This document shows positions 34,305-42,789 of a stretch of DNA of 64,000 nucleotides, one piece after another; position 1 is the stretch's first letter; every line of letters starts with the position of its first letter. The translations under genes and the position numbers were made by a program. Source of the DNA: Paenibacillus sp. SZ31 (lineage in GTDB: Bacteria; Bacillota; Bacilli; Paenibacillales; Paenibacillaceae); assembly GCF_012912005.1 (NCBI RefSeq), contig NZ_JABBEA010000004.1, forward strand, positions 421,601 to 485,600. Direction: 5' to 3'. Under the pieces are notes generated by a model. The model did not search any database. It was not told the origin of the DNA and saw nothing but the letters and a program-made list of their open reading frames with translations.

Positions 34305-34871
34305 TTACCATCTTCTGCGCCCACGATCACCCCTATTGTGATCATTCAACTCACCAAGACGATCGTATGTCTCTTTATATATCCGAATCATGGCCTGAAC
34401 TTTGATAAAATCAGCATCTTCCGGTCCAAGTCCCTCCATAAACATTCTCTGAATGATCTGTTGGAAGAACTGCACTCTGGCCTCAATCTGTTCTTGCTCA
34501 AGCTGCAATACTTCTTCGAAACTGTGGTTCCCTATGTAATCCATCAATTCATCATCAGGACTGGAATAATCTGCGTTTCTTCGATCTGCTACCCATTCAT
34601 CAGGCTCGTCGGACTGGAGATTAACACTCGTACGCAGTTGGGATAAAATGATTTTCTCTTTGGCCAACATGACATGAAAATCTTTGTTACGAAGTAACTC
34701 AGACACAATCAGACTGCACATTTCACGATTTTGGATCAGTATGCCGTCAAATGGATGCAGTGTCCACTCCCCGTTTGCAAAATACAGGTTAAAGTTAAAG
34801 AACTCACTGCCATATTTGTATTGAATATTAATCTTGGTCTCATCAATAATCTCGAATGAAAAGTCCAGCAT
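34305..34871 (-). CDS. Protein of unknown function at the end of the Ter locus
   Basis: 188 aa; no family recognised. The N-terminal half looks beta-rich (FSFEIIDETKINIQYKYG, FFNFNLYFANGEWTLHPFDG), the C-terminal half acidic and helical (EVLQLEQEQIEARVQFFQQI) with an Arg-rich end (NRGDRGRRRW). Soluble, with no signal or membrane segment. The start at 34871 is chosen because GAAGGAGC lies nine bases upstream; an upstream in-frame ATG would run through the terminator at 34925-34956. It follows telA on the same strand, probably by read-through, so it may be an accessory part of the Ter system. Confidence 0.65.
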   Translation of the reverse strand: MLDFSFEIIDETKINIQYKYGSEFFNFNLYFANGEWTLHPFDGILIQNREMCSLIVSELLRNKDFHVMLAKEKIILSQLRTSVNLQSDEPDEWVADRRNADYSSPDDELMDYIGNHSFEEVLQLEQEQIEARVQFFQQIIQRMFMEGLGPEDADFIKVQAMIRIYKETYDRLGELNDHNRGDRGRRRW

Positions 34872-34924
34872 GTTCAGCAAGCTCCTTCGCACAACCCCAG
34901 ATTTTAACTTCATTCTATCAAACA

Positions 34925-34956
34925 AATGAAACAAAGAGACGCACTTAGCGTCCCTC
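34925..34956 (-). terminator. Terminator-like hairpin after telA
   Basis: On the minus strand GAGGGACGC-TAAGT-GCGTCTC (one G-T pair) is followed by TTTGTTTCATTTG. It separates telA from the downstream unknown gene and may be leaky. Confidence 0.65.
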
Positions 34957-35017
34957 ATAGAAAATAAATACATGTAGTGATGTCCATGCCATATGCAGCG
35001 AGTCCCTACTCTATTAC

Positions 35018-36121
35018 CTAATCCAGGAAAGATCCTAAAGCACTGGAATCCGGTTTGTTTTTCTCCGGAATGGCAGCAGCCTTCGGCCCTTCCAGCCCCA
35101 GTCGATCGCTCATTTTGGCGTTAAGTGTTGTCATCTTGTTGGTGTAGTCATTACAGCTTTCGATGATACGGCGATTGGACTGCTCGGACAGATCCAACGC
35201 AGACATCAGATCACCCATCGCTTGATTGACTGCTTCAAGGGACATAGCCGGTTTGGACAACAGCTCATTCGTTTTCTCCGTCGTTGTCTTCAACAATCTG
35301 GCGTTCTCCTTGAATTGATCTTCAATCGTCTTATTCGTAGCTTCCACAGCGGAAATGACCTTCTCCTGATCATTGAGTGCCATCGCAATCATGGCCGAAA
35401 CGGTGATCAGATTCGCTGTTTTATCAATGGCGTTATTCACTGAATCGATCAGCTTGTCATTGTTATCATTAATAATGTCCGTAGCTGCGATCGCCTGATT
35501 GTACAGCATGATCATCTCTGTCATAGATTGGGTACGTGTTACCACTTTGCGTAACCCGCGCTCCAGATGTGCTTTACGATTCTCGTTCTCAGGCTTGGCG
35601 ATCTCGGTTTCAAACAATGCTTTCAATTGATTACCGAAGGAAATTTTGGTCTGCAGATTGTAGATCTCCTGAATGGAAGAACGTTTCAACTGACGCATAT
35701 TCACGATGCTTTCTTCCAGGTTGTCCTTACCGTCCCGCAACCCGTTAATGATGGCATCAATGTTCGTGCGAACAGATTGATACCGGTATACGTAGTTTTT
35801 CAGCGGGCTTTTACGTAACAATTTCCCGACAAAACTCACATTTTTACTCTGCTGCAAACTCTCACATTCATCACGGAGCTTCAGGATCATGTTCGATACC
35901 TCGGCCCGATTCCCCGACATCAGTTCATTGACTGGACGATCAAGCAGCTTGAGGGTCTGTCCTGCTCTCTCTTGTGTTTTCACGCCCAACTTGCCGATAT
36001 CATCCATTAAGGTATCCAGGTGAGCCGGATCACTTTGGGACACTTTCTGAATAAGCTGCGTTGCTTCCTGGTTAATCCGTTGCTCATCTTCCTGCTTCAA
36101 CTGAGCCCATTCCGTTGCCAT
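35018..36121 (-). CDS. telA: TelA-family toxic anion resistance protein
   Basis: 367 aa soluble, almost entirely helical protein of the TelA family (KlaA/YaaN/YceH relatives), linked with tellurite and envelope-stress resistance. Family features include VSFVGKLLRKSPLKNYVYRYQ in the centre and YNLQTKISFGNQLKALFETE, with a long coiled region (~230-330). The biochemical role of TelA is unknown; it nearly always travels with TerD genes or an XpaC-like gene. Here it follows a membrane-anchored protein by 11 bases at the end of the Ter locus. Confidence 0.9.
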   Translation of the reverse strand: MATEWAQLKQEDEQRINQEATQLIQKVSQSDPAHLDTLMDDIGKLGVKTQERAGQTLKLLDRPVNELMSGNRAEVSNMILKLRDECESLQQSKNVSFVGKLLRKSPLKNYVYRYQSVRTNIDAIINGLRDGKDNLEESIVNMRQLKRSSIQEIYNLQTKISFGNQLKALFETEIAKPENENRKAHLERGLRKVVTRTQSMTEMIMLYNQAIAATDIINDNNDKLIDSVNNAIDKTANLITVSAMIAMALNDQEKVISAVEATNKTIEDQFKENARLLKTTTEKTNELLSKPAMSLEAVNQAMGDLMSALDLSEQSNRRIIESCNDYTNKMTTLNAKMSDRLGLEGPKAAAIPEKNKPDSSALGSFLD

Positions 36122-36132
36122 GCCAATCCCTC

Positions 36133-36885
36133 CTATAATTCAGAGCTGTTATAACGTTGATGTATCAGTTCCGCTTTGTTCTGGAGCTCCATTAAGTCCT
36201 TATGTTCAATCGTTGATACAATATCCGATATCTTGGAATCCACGTCTCTAAGACCATTCAGCAACATACGCCGATTATTGCGTTTGGCTTCTCCACTTAA
36301 ACGTAGAAATGGATTAATAAAACCGTTCAGGTCTTTCAAAATCAGTCTGCGCACCGTATGGTTAATATCCCCGTTATTTAGCTCCTGAAGGGAAGGGATC
36401 ACACGCTGCAAACGGGCAAACAATGCCAGTGATTTTTCCACGATCTCATTATCCAGCTCATTCTTCTGACCTTCAGAAATGATCATGTCCTCCAGAACTT
36501 CCAGGTATTCAATCACCGGATCAAATACAGGATCTGGTTCGGTCCGGGAAGGCTTCGCTTGTTCTGTGCCCGCATGTTGTGCGGGAGTGGAACTCGAATG
36601 AGGCTGTGCCGGAGAAGCATCTATAGCCCCTGTTGGCACTGCGCTCGGTGCTTGTCCCCCGTTCAAGCGGGATGGTTCATTTCCGATATCTGTTATGGGT
36701 ACAGGGGCTGATGACGAACCCTCGACCTGTGTACGTGGCGTGGAACGTGAAGGAATCAGTCCCCCGACCACAGTTGCCAGTGCCGGAATCGCCCACGTGA
36801 TCACATCCGGTAGAAAAGGACTCGAGATCGCCGCGAGACCATAACCGACCAATGCGCCTATACCTATCTTCGTTTTCCGTAACAT
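36133..36885 (-). CDS. Membrane-anchored protein paired with TelA (XpaC-like by position)
   Basis: 250 aa. Two short hydrophobic helices at the N-terminus (IGALVGYGLAAISSPF and VITWAIPALATVVGGLI, ~8-45) form a membrane hairpin, followed by a low-complexity Pro/Ser/Ala/Thr linker (~47-115) and a helical C-terminal domain (~120-250). The layout (membrane hairpin, linker, helical domain, then TelA 11 bases downstream) recalls XpaC, which precedes the TelA homologue YaaN in B. subtilis. I cannot prove homology from the sequence alone. Confidence 0.65.
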   Translation of the reverse strand: MLRKTKIGIGALVGYGLAAISSPFLPDVITWAIPALATVVGGLIPSRSTPRTQVEGSSSAPVPITDIGNEPSRLNGGQAPSAVPTGAIDASPAQPHSSSTPAQHAGTEQAKPSRTEPDPVFDPVIEYLEVLEDMIISEGQKNELDNEIVEKSLALFARLQRVIPSLQELNNGDINHTVRRLILKDLNGFINPFLRLSGEAKRNNRRMLLNGLRDVDSKISDIVSTIEHKDLMELQNKAELIHQRYNSSEL

Positions 36886-36968
36886 TACTTGTCCTCCTGC
36901 CTTAACAACACATATCCGTATTGTAAAAAAACCATCCAGAAGGTGTCAATGTTGAGGAACTTTCTCAG

Positions 36969-38018
36969 CTAGACGTGGTGTACTCCGCTTACCTTCTGAA
37001 CGTCGATTATAAATGGCTGTTCGATATGACTTCCCAGAAGACCAAACTTCGGATGAAGTGGTCCAATATCATGGCCTAGTGCAGACTTGACCGCCAGATA
37101 AGGGAAGTTCACGCCCGACAGACAAGACATATGCAATCCACCCGACATTCTCGGATTGATCTCCAGCAGCTTCGGTGTATCCTTGCGATATTTCATCTGT
37201 ATATTAAAATTATAAGGAATTCGATATACCTCTGCCACATTACGGGCAATCGCGAGCAATTCCTCGTTTTCTTCGAGCAAGCGCAAACGTCCTCTTTCTT
37301 TTCTACGCGGGATCGCCGTTATGAGTTTCCCATTACGGTCCGAAAGACAATCAATGCTGTATTCATATCCTTCCAGTACCTCCATCACCATGACATTGGG
37401 AAAGGACGGAGCAGAAGAGAACGCACGCAGGGCATCTTCATATGAAATAGAGTTAAGCGCATACCCGAACAACTCCTGCAACGGATCACGTTCATTGTTG
37501 ATCACCCGGAATCCCATGCCGCCCTCACCATTACATGGTTTGAAGCATACATCATGTCCAAGTGCGCGCAGCGCCTCATAGGCTTGCTGGAATTGTGCAG
37601 CATTATTAACCGTGAAATAATCCGGAATCTCCATAATGCCTTTCTCACGCACCGATTCATAGAAGCGGTCTTTCTCCATCAATTGTTCCAGCAATTCCGT
37701 GTCCGAGCATACGATAACCCGTGTACCGATCTCTTCGAACAGGGAGATATGTCTGCTGATGTCCAGCATGTTCCAGCGTGGAATAAACACATCAATCTGA
37801 TGACGACGGCAAAAGTCGAGGCAAAAATCTACATATTCCCGGCCCGTTACACGCGGTTCAACTTCTGCAACATCACAGCCCTGTAATGCCATGTGTCCCG
37901 GATCAGGGTGAGTACCGTAGATCTCAAATTCCATGCCGTCCTCATTGTCCCGAATCGCATTCATATAATGGTACGTTACAGAGAACCAACGGTTGAAGTA
38001 AATCTTCATTTTTTTCAT
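36969..38018 (-). CDS. ATP-grasp family ligase of the Ter-linked pathway
   Basis: 349 aa. Carbamoyl-phosphate-synthase-like ATP-grasp fold: a Rossmann-like N-terminus (MKIYFNRWFSVTYHYMNAIR), then the ATP-grasp core with DVCFKPCNGEGGMGFRV (glycine-rich loop), VMEVLEGYEYSIDCLSDRNG (hinge and metal side) and LEINPRMSGGLHMSCLSGVNFP, the Mg-binding E-N-R triad. It should join a carboxylate to an amine or thiol using ATP. The start abuts the HAD gene (38018/38019), so it is translationally coupled to it. Confidence 0.85.
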   Translation of the reverse strand: MKKMKIYFNRWFSVTYHYMNAIRDNEDGMEFEIYGTHPDPGHMALQGCDVAEVEPRVTGREYVDFCLDFCRRHQIDVFIPRWNMLDISRHISLFEEIGTRVIVCSDTELLEQLMEKDRFYESVREKGIMEIPDYFTVNNAAQFQQAYEALRALGHDVCFKPCNGEGGMGFRVINNERDPLQELFGYALNSISYEDALRAFSSAPSFPNVMVMEVLEGYEYSIDCLSDRNGKLITAIPRRKERGRLRLLEENEELLAIARNVAEVYRIPYNFNIQMKYRKDTPKLLEINPRMSGGLHMSCLSGVNFPYLAVKSALGHDIGPLHPKFGLLGSHIEQPFIIDVQKVSGVHHV

Positions 38019-38870
38019 TTATACGGTCTCCCTTATATCGGCATGGTCTATCTGGGTCTGTTGATCGTTATGAATACGGTGAACGTAATCGAGAATCTCA
38101 TCTGCTGCAAATGCACCGAATTGTTCCGTAAATTGATACGGTACTTGCTCAGGTACACGCTGTCTCTCCACATGCAACTCTCCGTGAGATGGAGCAATGG
38201 CATGCTGCGCAAAGTCCAGCAAACAACGATCCAGCAAAGAGTCACCTGAAGCAATCACAGGCACATCACCAATGCGTTGCCTAATGTGCTCCACTGCAGC
38301 TCGTTTGTTCACGGCCGAAGGCACCAGATAGAGCTTCCGACCCTGGATTGAACTCTCCCATCCCAGTGTCTCTAACACCCGAATCTTTTCCGCAATATGC
38401 TCCATTGGAAGCTTGTCACGTTCGATCAGCAATGCAAAGAACAGCTCATCACACAATCGCTGATTAATTACCCACTCCGGGCTCAGCACATCGTCAAATA
38501 AATCCAGGATCTCTTCGGGAGTAGCTGCCTGCTGACGAAGCAAAGAACGAATATACAGGTTCCATTCATCGTCTACCTGACCGTCAACAATAATGTTGCC
38601 ACCATTACTCGTCACCGCATATTTCGGAATACATTCGGTCTGAAAAATATGAATGCGCCGGTACTGCTCCACGGTACGTGTCGTTACAGGCATAAATACA
38701 ATGTCTTGTGGCAAAGACTGCAATCGCTCCAGTGCATATGCTGACATAAAAGCGGACAACTTGCCGTTAATCCACTCAGCGGGAACAAGTCCCGGTGTAT
38801 CTTCGGGAATACGGAGCGCCCGACGGGAATACACCAGCGTCTGGTCCAGATCACTTGCGTAGATCATCAT
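38019..38870 (-). CDS. HAD-superfamily hydrolase of the Ter-linked pathway
   Basis: 283 aa Cof-like HAD phosphatase. Motif I is YASDLDQTLVYS (nucleophile Asp and acid Asp), motif II is in FMPVTTRTVEQY, and motif III/IV is in PVIASGDSLLDRCLLDFAQ. It probably dephosphorylates a sugar-phosphate or nucleotide intermediate. The start at 38870 overlaps the StiP-like gene stop by four bases (ATGA), with GGAGGTGGAGGAG upstream; the longer open frame upstream has no support. Confidence 0.85.
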   Translation of the reverse strand: MMIYASDLDQTLVYSRRALRIPEDTPGLVPAEWINGKLSAFMSAYALERLQSLPQDIVFMPVTTRTVEQYRRIHIFQTECIPKYAVTSNGGNIIVDGQVDDEWNLYIRSLLRQQAATPEEILDLFDDVLSPEWVINQRLCDELFFALLIERDKLPMEHIAEKIRVLETLGWESSIQGRKLYLVPSAVNKRAAVEHIRQRIGDVPVIASGDSLLDRCLLDFAQHAIAPSHGELHVERQRVPEQVPYQFTEQFGAFAADEILDYVHRIHNDQQTQIDHADIRETV

Positions 38871-40018
38871 TCTCCTCCACCTCCCAGGGATTGAATAATA
38901 CCGCAACAGGAATAGGTTAATCCCGGATATACTTCAACCGGCACATTCCTGTCTCTCGCGAGCATCATAATATGTTGTAAATCCGGATTATCGAGTCGAT
39001 CCACGAGAATTTTCCAGGGGACCCGGCGCAATAACACTCGGGTTGTTTCCCCGATTCCGGGTTTGATCAGATTGATGTTCGCAATGCCAAAGGATTGCTG
39101 GATGGACTCGATATCCTGCCAGCCTTTCCAAGTGATTTCCGAAGTATCGGTGGCATTGTCCTCCGAGCGAATCTCCGCTTGGTTCATCACCTGTGGGAAA
39201 TGCTGAGCGATGGTATCCACGTATTGGGTCGACACATCCGCAGAGGACCATTCACGATACCATTTGGCCCCATGAAAATCTGCCGGCCCAATCAGATCAT
39301 CGCGAAGTACTGTACGGCTCACCAGTCCAGAGACAGTGGAATTCAGACAAGCACTAGGAATAAGATAATCTTCCCTCGTCCCAAAAGTTCCTGAGCATTG
39401 CCCCGGATCAGCCAATACAGCAAGATCATCATCGAGACTTACGCCATAAGTCCGCTCCATTTGGTCACAGGACTCTTTCAGCACTTTGCGAATAGCCCCT
39501 TTGCCTGTCCAACCGTCTACAAACTGAAGGGCTGTTTCCAGACCATGCTGCTGTAAAATATATAAAATTGCGTTCTCGTCCATACCCTTGCCACGAATAA
39601 TCGAAATGCTATAATGCGGAATCGTCACCTTGTATTTCAATTCAATATAACGTTTGATCAGGATGCCCACAGGGGTTCCGGCTCGAGCCAGAGATACCAG
39701 CACCAGATTCAGTCCCCTGCGCTCTACAATCTTCTCAGCCACAATGGCGGTATGACGTGCGATTCTTGCAGCGGATTGTTCCAGCGTCTGGTGAAACAGT
39801 TCGATGTATTCTGCTGTGGGCTGATATTCCACGGGCAGCATCTCCGAATAATGAACCCCGGATTGGATCGCCTGCTCCCGTTCACCCGTACCCTTTTCCA
39901 AATCCACATGGCTGATATCCTTCAGTAGGAAAACAACGTCCGATGCAGCATAGCTGCCCATCGGTTCGGGAGACGGAATCTCACGTTGTCTGATTAGCTC
40001 CAGTGTAGTTAAGTTCAT
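38867..40018 (-). CDS. StiP-like protein (phosphoribosyltransferase-related) of the Ter-linked pathway
   Basis: 383 aa, matching the family annotated as cysteine protease StiP or PRTase-like in Ter loci. Features are MGSYAASDVVFLLKDI near the N-terminus, LVLVSLARAGTPVGILIKRY, HYSISIIRGKGMDENAI, FVDGWTGKGAI (resembling a phosphate-binding loop) and DLIGPADFHGAKWY. The name StiP comes from stress induction; its reaction is unproven, and a base- or ribosyl-transfer role fits its motifs better than proteolysis. The start at 40018 overlaps the preceding gene by four bases. Confidence 0.8.
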   Translation of the reverse strand: MNLTTLELIRQREIPSPEPMGSYAASDVVFLLKDISHVDLEKGTGEREQAIQSGVHYSEMLPVEYQPTAEYIELFHQTLEQSAARIARHTAIVAEKIVERRGLNLVLVSLARAGTPVGILIKRYIELKYKVTIPHYSISIIRGKGMDENAILYILQQHGLETALQFVDGWTGKGAIRKVLKESCDQMERTYGVSLDDDLAVLADPGQCSGTFGTREDYLIPSACLNSTVSGLVSRTVLRDDLIGPADFHGAKWYREWSSADVSTQYVDTIAQHFPQVMNQAEIRSEDNATDTSEITWKGWQDIESIQQSFGIANINLIKPGIGETTRVLLRRVPWKILVDRLDNPDLQHIMMLARDRNVPVEVYPGLTYSCCGIIQSLGGGGE

Positions 40019-41448
40019 TGCTCGTTGTCCCCTGTCTTCTCTGGCAAGCCGCAATATACAATATGAATGTGTCCGCATCCTAACTGCTCCAGTACCTTCA
40101 CCATCGGTTCCATTCGCTCTCTAGACATCTGTCTCTCCAACAGAACAAAAATCTCATCATATTGCCCCGGGGCAATGTTATAGATAAAGTTACGAACAGA
40201 TGCGTCTTCCGGTGAAGCATATCCAGCCCCACTAACAACAGCATATCCTGGAGCTGGTTGTGTATGGATTGGACTGCGAGTAGTGGATTGATACAACACG
40301 CCTTCTCCCATCTCGGCAGCAATACGCATCGGAATGTACATGAACTCCCCTGTTCCCATCACCAACGTCCGTTCTCCCGTACGCTGCGACCGAAGTCGTT
40401 CTGCAATCTGGCTAATCTCCTGACGTAATACGCCATTATGCCGGGATTGCATACCAAACCTGCCCGTATGCTGGACGTAGCTCGCTGTACTACGTTTACC
40501 TTCACCATCCTCCGAAGTGGCATGCAGCTGTTCGAAGGCATCGGCAACGGTAGATGTCTGAATGGTCACGGCAGGATGAGACAGCTGCTCATCTTGGGGT
40601 GTTGCTTCCAACTGTGGAGTACCCACCACATCAATGCGGCCCTTCAGCAGGCTTAATGGTGTAATCGTAATCCCAAGCTCAACTTCCAGTTCGGCAAATC
40701 GATTCTCGTCCGCTTCCGTACGCCAGTCCAGCAATGAAGCAATCACATATTGCTTGCGGGGATATCTAGCCTGAATATCCCGAATGATATTCAACGTCGT
40801 TTTGCCCGTCGTAATCTCGTCGTCCACCAGAACAATCGGGCCCTCTCCTGCAAAGGCTTCATGATCCAACGCATAACAACGATGAGCCATCGCATGGGAA
40901 TGTTCTTCTTCAAATTGAATATCTGGATGCATCGCTGGAACATACTCGCGAGTGGTGTGAATATAAGAAGCTTGATCAGCAAACATCTCGTACATGCTGT
41001 GACCCAACGCTGTAGCGGTCTCGGCAAAACCAACAAAACGAATCGTTTCCGGCAAACTCAAGCTTTCTTGCAACAGCATGTTGTACACTTGCCGGGCTTG
41101 CTTGGGATCAATTAACCCCTCGACCATTTCCCGTTTCCACTTGACTATCTGATCTTTCGTCTCTTCCGTCTTATCAGTCAGGTGCTCGTACAGCAGAACA
41201 GCCAATGCCGCGCCACTCAGAAGCGAGGTATACGGGTTAACCGGGATGTGCTTGCCCAGCAGTTTGCTTACAAACAGAAATGAACGTTTCTTATTGATTC
41301 GTGCAGCCATGGAAAATAGAGATTCTAGTGGAAGTTCCAGCGGGTTATGTGTAACCTGAACGTGCAGACTGAATTGATCAAGAATTGGGAACGTAGTTAT
41401 GTTGTTGTTCGTGCTTGGGCAAGAGCCCGACAAAATGCTGCTGTTCAT
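40015..41448 (-). CDS. Phosphoribosyltransferase with TRSP domain, Ter-linked
   Basis: 477 aa. The N-terminal phosphoribosyltransferase domain carries LFSMAARINKKRSFLFVSKLLGKH and the PRPP-binding loop IVLVDDEITTGKTTLNIIRD. The C-terminal TRSP-type domain (~300-477) contains GTGEFMYIPMRIAAEMG and YQSTTRSPIHT. Both are hallmarks of the predicted Ter-associated nucleoside-like pathway. The start is within the preceding gene, overlapping it by 71 bases; GGGGTG lies just before the ATG at 41448, and an in-frame ATG at 41460 is also possible. The conserved VQVTHNPLELPLESLF segment near residue 30 argues against a later start. Confidence 0.85.
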   Translation of the reverse strand: MNSSILSGSCPSTNNNITTFPILDQFSLHVQVTHNPLELPLESLFSMAARINKKRSFLFVSKLLGKHIPVNPYTSLLSGAALAVLLYEHLTDKTEETKDQIVKWKREMVEGLIDPKQARQVYNMLLQESLSLPETIRFVGFAETATALGHSMYEMFADQASYIHTTREYVPAMHPDIQFEEEHSHAMAHRCYALDHEAFAGEGPIVLVDDEITTGKTTLNIIRDIQARYPRKQYVIASLLDWRTEADENRFAELEVELGITITPLSLLKGRIDVVGTPQLEATPQDEQLSHPAVTIQTSTVADAFEQLHATSEDGEGKRSTASYVQHTGRFGMQSRHNGVLRQEISQIAERLRSQRTGERTLVMGTGEFMYIPMRIAAEMGEGVLYQSTTRSPIHTQPAPGYAVVSGAGYASPEDASVRNFIYNIAPGQYDEIFVLLERQMSRERMEPMVKVLEQLGCGHIHIVYCGLPEKTGDNEQ

Positions 41449-42598
41449 GTAACACCCCATATATTTGTGATCGGATTAGAATTCGATTTGCCCAGCTCAA
41501 GTGTGGTTTAATCTCATTCATTTTGTTATAGTAATTACTTTTGAACACACCCAGGCTACCGTCATTACGGGCGATGATGTCTTGTGCATCGGAATATTCC
41601 TCATGTGTAACAACGTACATCGCTTGTACGGGCTTAATATGAGAAGGATGAATGATCGTTTTGCCTACAATTCCATTTTCCTTGTCCATCATGACTTCAC
41701 GCATCAATCCATCCATTGTGTTCGTAATATATTTCATTCTCAGATGCAGCCCTGATTTGCCCAGGGTTTCTTCGAATGGAGTCTGTCGTAATTGAGGTTT
41801 GAACACGCGCTCCCGCTGACTGAAATATTCCCAGACCGGACCCGATATCACATACGGCTTGTCCATCCGTCCGAACAGATTGATAATATCCGAGATGCAG
41901 TCACGGATCGTGGCGATATCGTATATGGTCAATTCCGGGCTTCGACGTAGTCCAAACAAGCTAGAGAAATCGGTCGCACCAATGCGTACATTAAGCACAT
42001 ATTCATAATTCTCATCGAGGATGTTTCGAAGGTCCAGCAAAGTCTCCCAACGTGTCTCCCGATAGATTATCGAAGCAGTCTCCAATATGGGCATGCCATA
42101 GAGAACAGGATAATGATCCGGTTTCAGTTGATTGTATTTGCGGATTTGATCGAAATAGGCTCTGCCATTATCCACACAAAACTTGGGCAAAGCCAATCCT
42201 GTCAGCATGGATACCAGTTCTCCCAACGTATCAATCAGACGTTCCAACTGTTGTGGTGAACGTACACGAGCAAACAGAAGAGGCATTCGATCCTGACTAA
42301 GCATGCCTGTCTCCATATAAGTCATCAGTTGAGTTAGATGCTGTACCAGACACTGTTCGGCAAACTCCACTTGGTCGTCCCCCACAGCGTCTTCCAGATC
42401 AATAATAATAGTTGTTAGACCTTCATGCTTACCATTCATAATGTCGTCCGCGATATGAGTGCGCGTCGCGGGCATATATAAAGCAGCCCCAACAGCATAT
42501 GCCAGTAAATCTTTGGAAGTCCGGTGATTGAACGAGACGGGTGAAGAGAAAAATAAAGTATCTTCTTCTTCCAGACTCAAAAAATTGAAATATTTCAG
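41378..42598 (-). CDS. HpcH/CitE-like aldolase or lyase of the Ter-linked pathway, probable CTG start
   Basis: 406 aa member of the HpcH/HpaI aldolase-citrate lyase beta superfamily. Seen are LYMPATRTHIADDI, IIIDLEDAVGDDQVE (metal-binding Glu and Asp), LFARVRSPQQL, YGMPILETASIIY (second metal Glu) and NVRIGATDFSSLFGLRR, with GIVGKTIIHPSHIKPV at the end. It would make or break a C-C bond with a keto acid or acyl-CoA. The best start is CTG at 42598: AGGAGG lies eight bases upstream and homologues, as I recall them, begin M-x-YF-x-x-L, aligned to LKYFNFL. The ATG at 42640 has no binding site. First gene of the metabolic module, just after a terminator. Confidence 0.82.
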   Translation of the reverse strand: MKYFNFLSLEEEDTLFFSSPVSFNHRTSKDLLAYAVGAALYMPATRTHIADDIMNGKHEGLTTIIIDLEDAVGDDQVEFAEQCLVQHLTQLMTYMETGMLSQDRMPLLFARVRSPQQLERLIDTLGELVSMLTGLALPKFCVDNGRAYFDQIRKYNQLKPDHYPVLYGMPILETASIIYRETRWETLLDLRNILDENYEYVLNVRIGATDFSSLFGLRRSPELTIYDIATIRDCISDIINLFGRMDKPYVISGPVWEYFSQRERVFKPQLRQTPFEETLGKSGLHLRMKYITNTMDGLMREVMMDKENGIVGKTIIHPSHIKPVQAMYVVTHEEYSDAQDIIARNDGSLGVFKSNYYNKMNEIKPHLSWANRILIRSQIYGVLHEQQHFVGLLPKHEQQHNYVPNS

Positions 42599-42664
42599 GA
42601 TTGTCTCCTCCTCGCACCTTTGGCAATAGCCAATCTGCATGAATTGATTCCAGCTGTCGGGGCA

Positions 42665-42698
42665 TAAAAACCAATCCCTCCTTAATCTGGAGGGATTG
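42665..42698 (-). terminator. Intrinsic terminator between TerD-type genes and metabolic genes
   Basis: CAATCCCTCC (42672-42681) and GGAGGGATTG (42689-42698) form a perfect 10-pair stem with a seven-base loop, followed on the minus strand by GTTTTTATG. Only about 65 bases separate it from the CitE-like start and I see no good promoter there, so downstream expression may depend on read-through. Confidence 0.9.
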
Positions 42699-42789
42699 AT
42701 GGTCTATTATCGAGGATAACGTTGGTCAACAGTATCCTTGCAATGGTGCTGACCGATACAGCGTTTATATATTGAATGAATACAAATGA

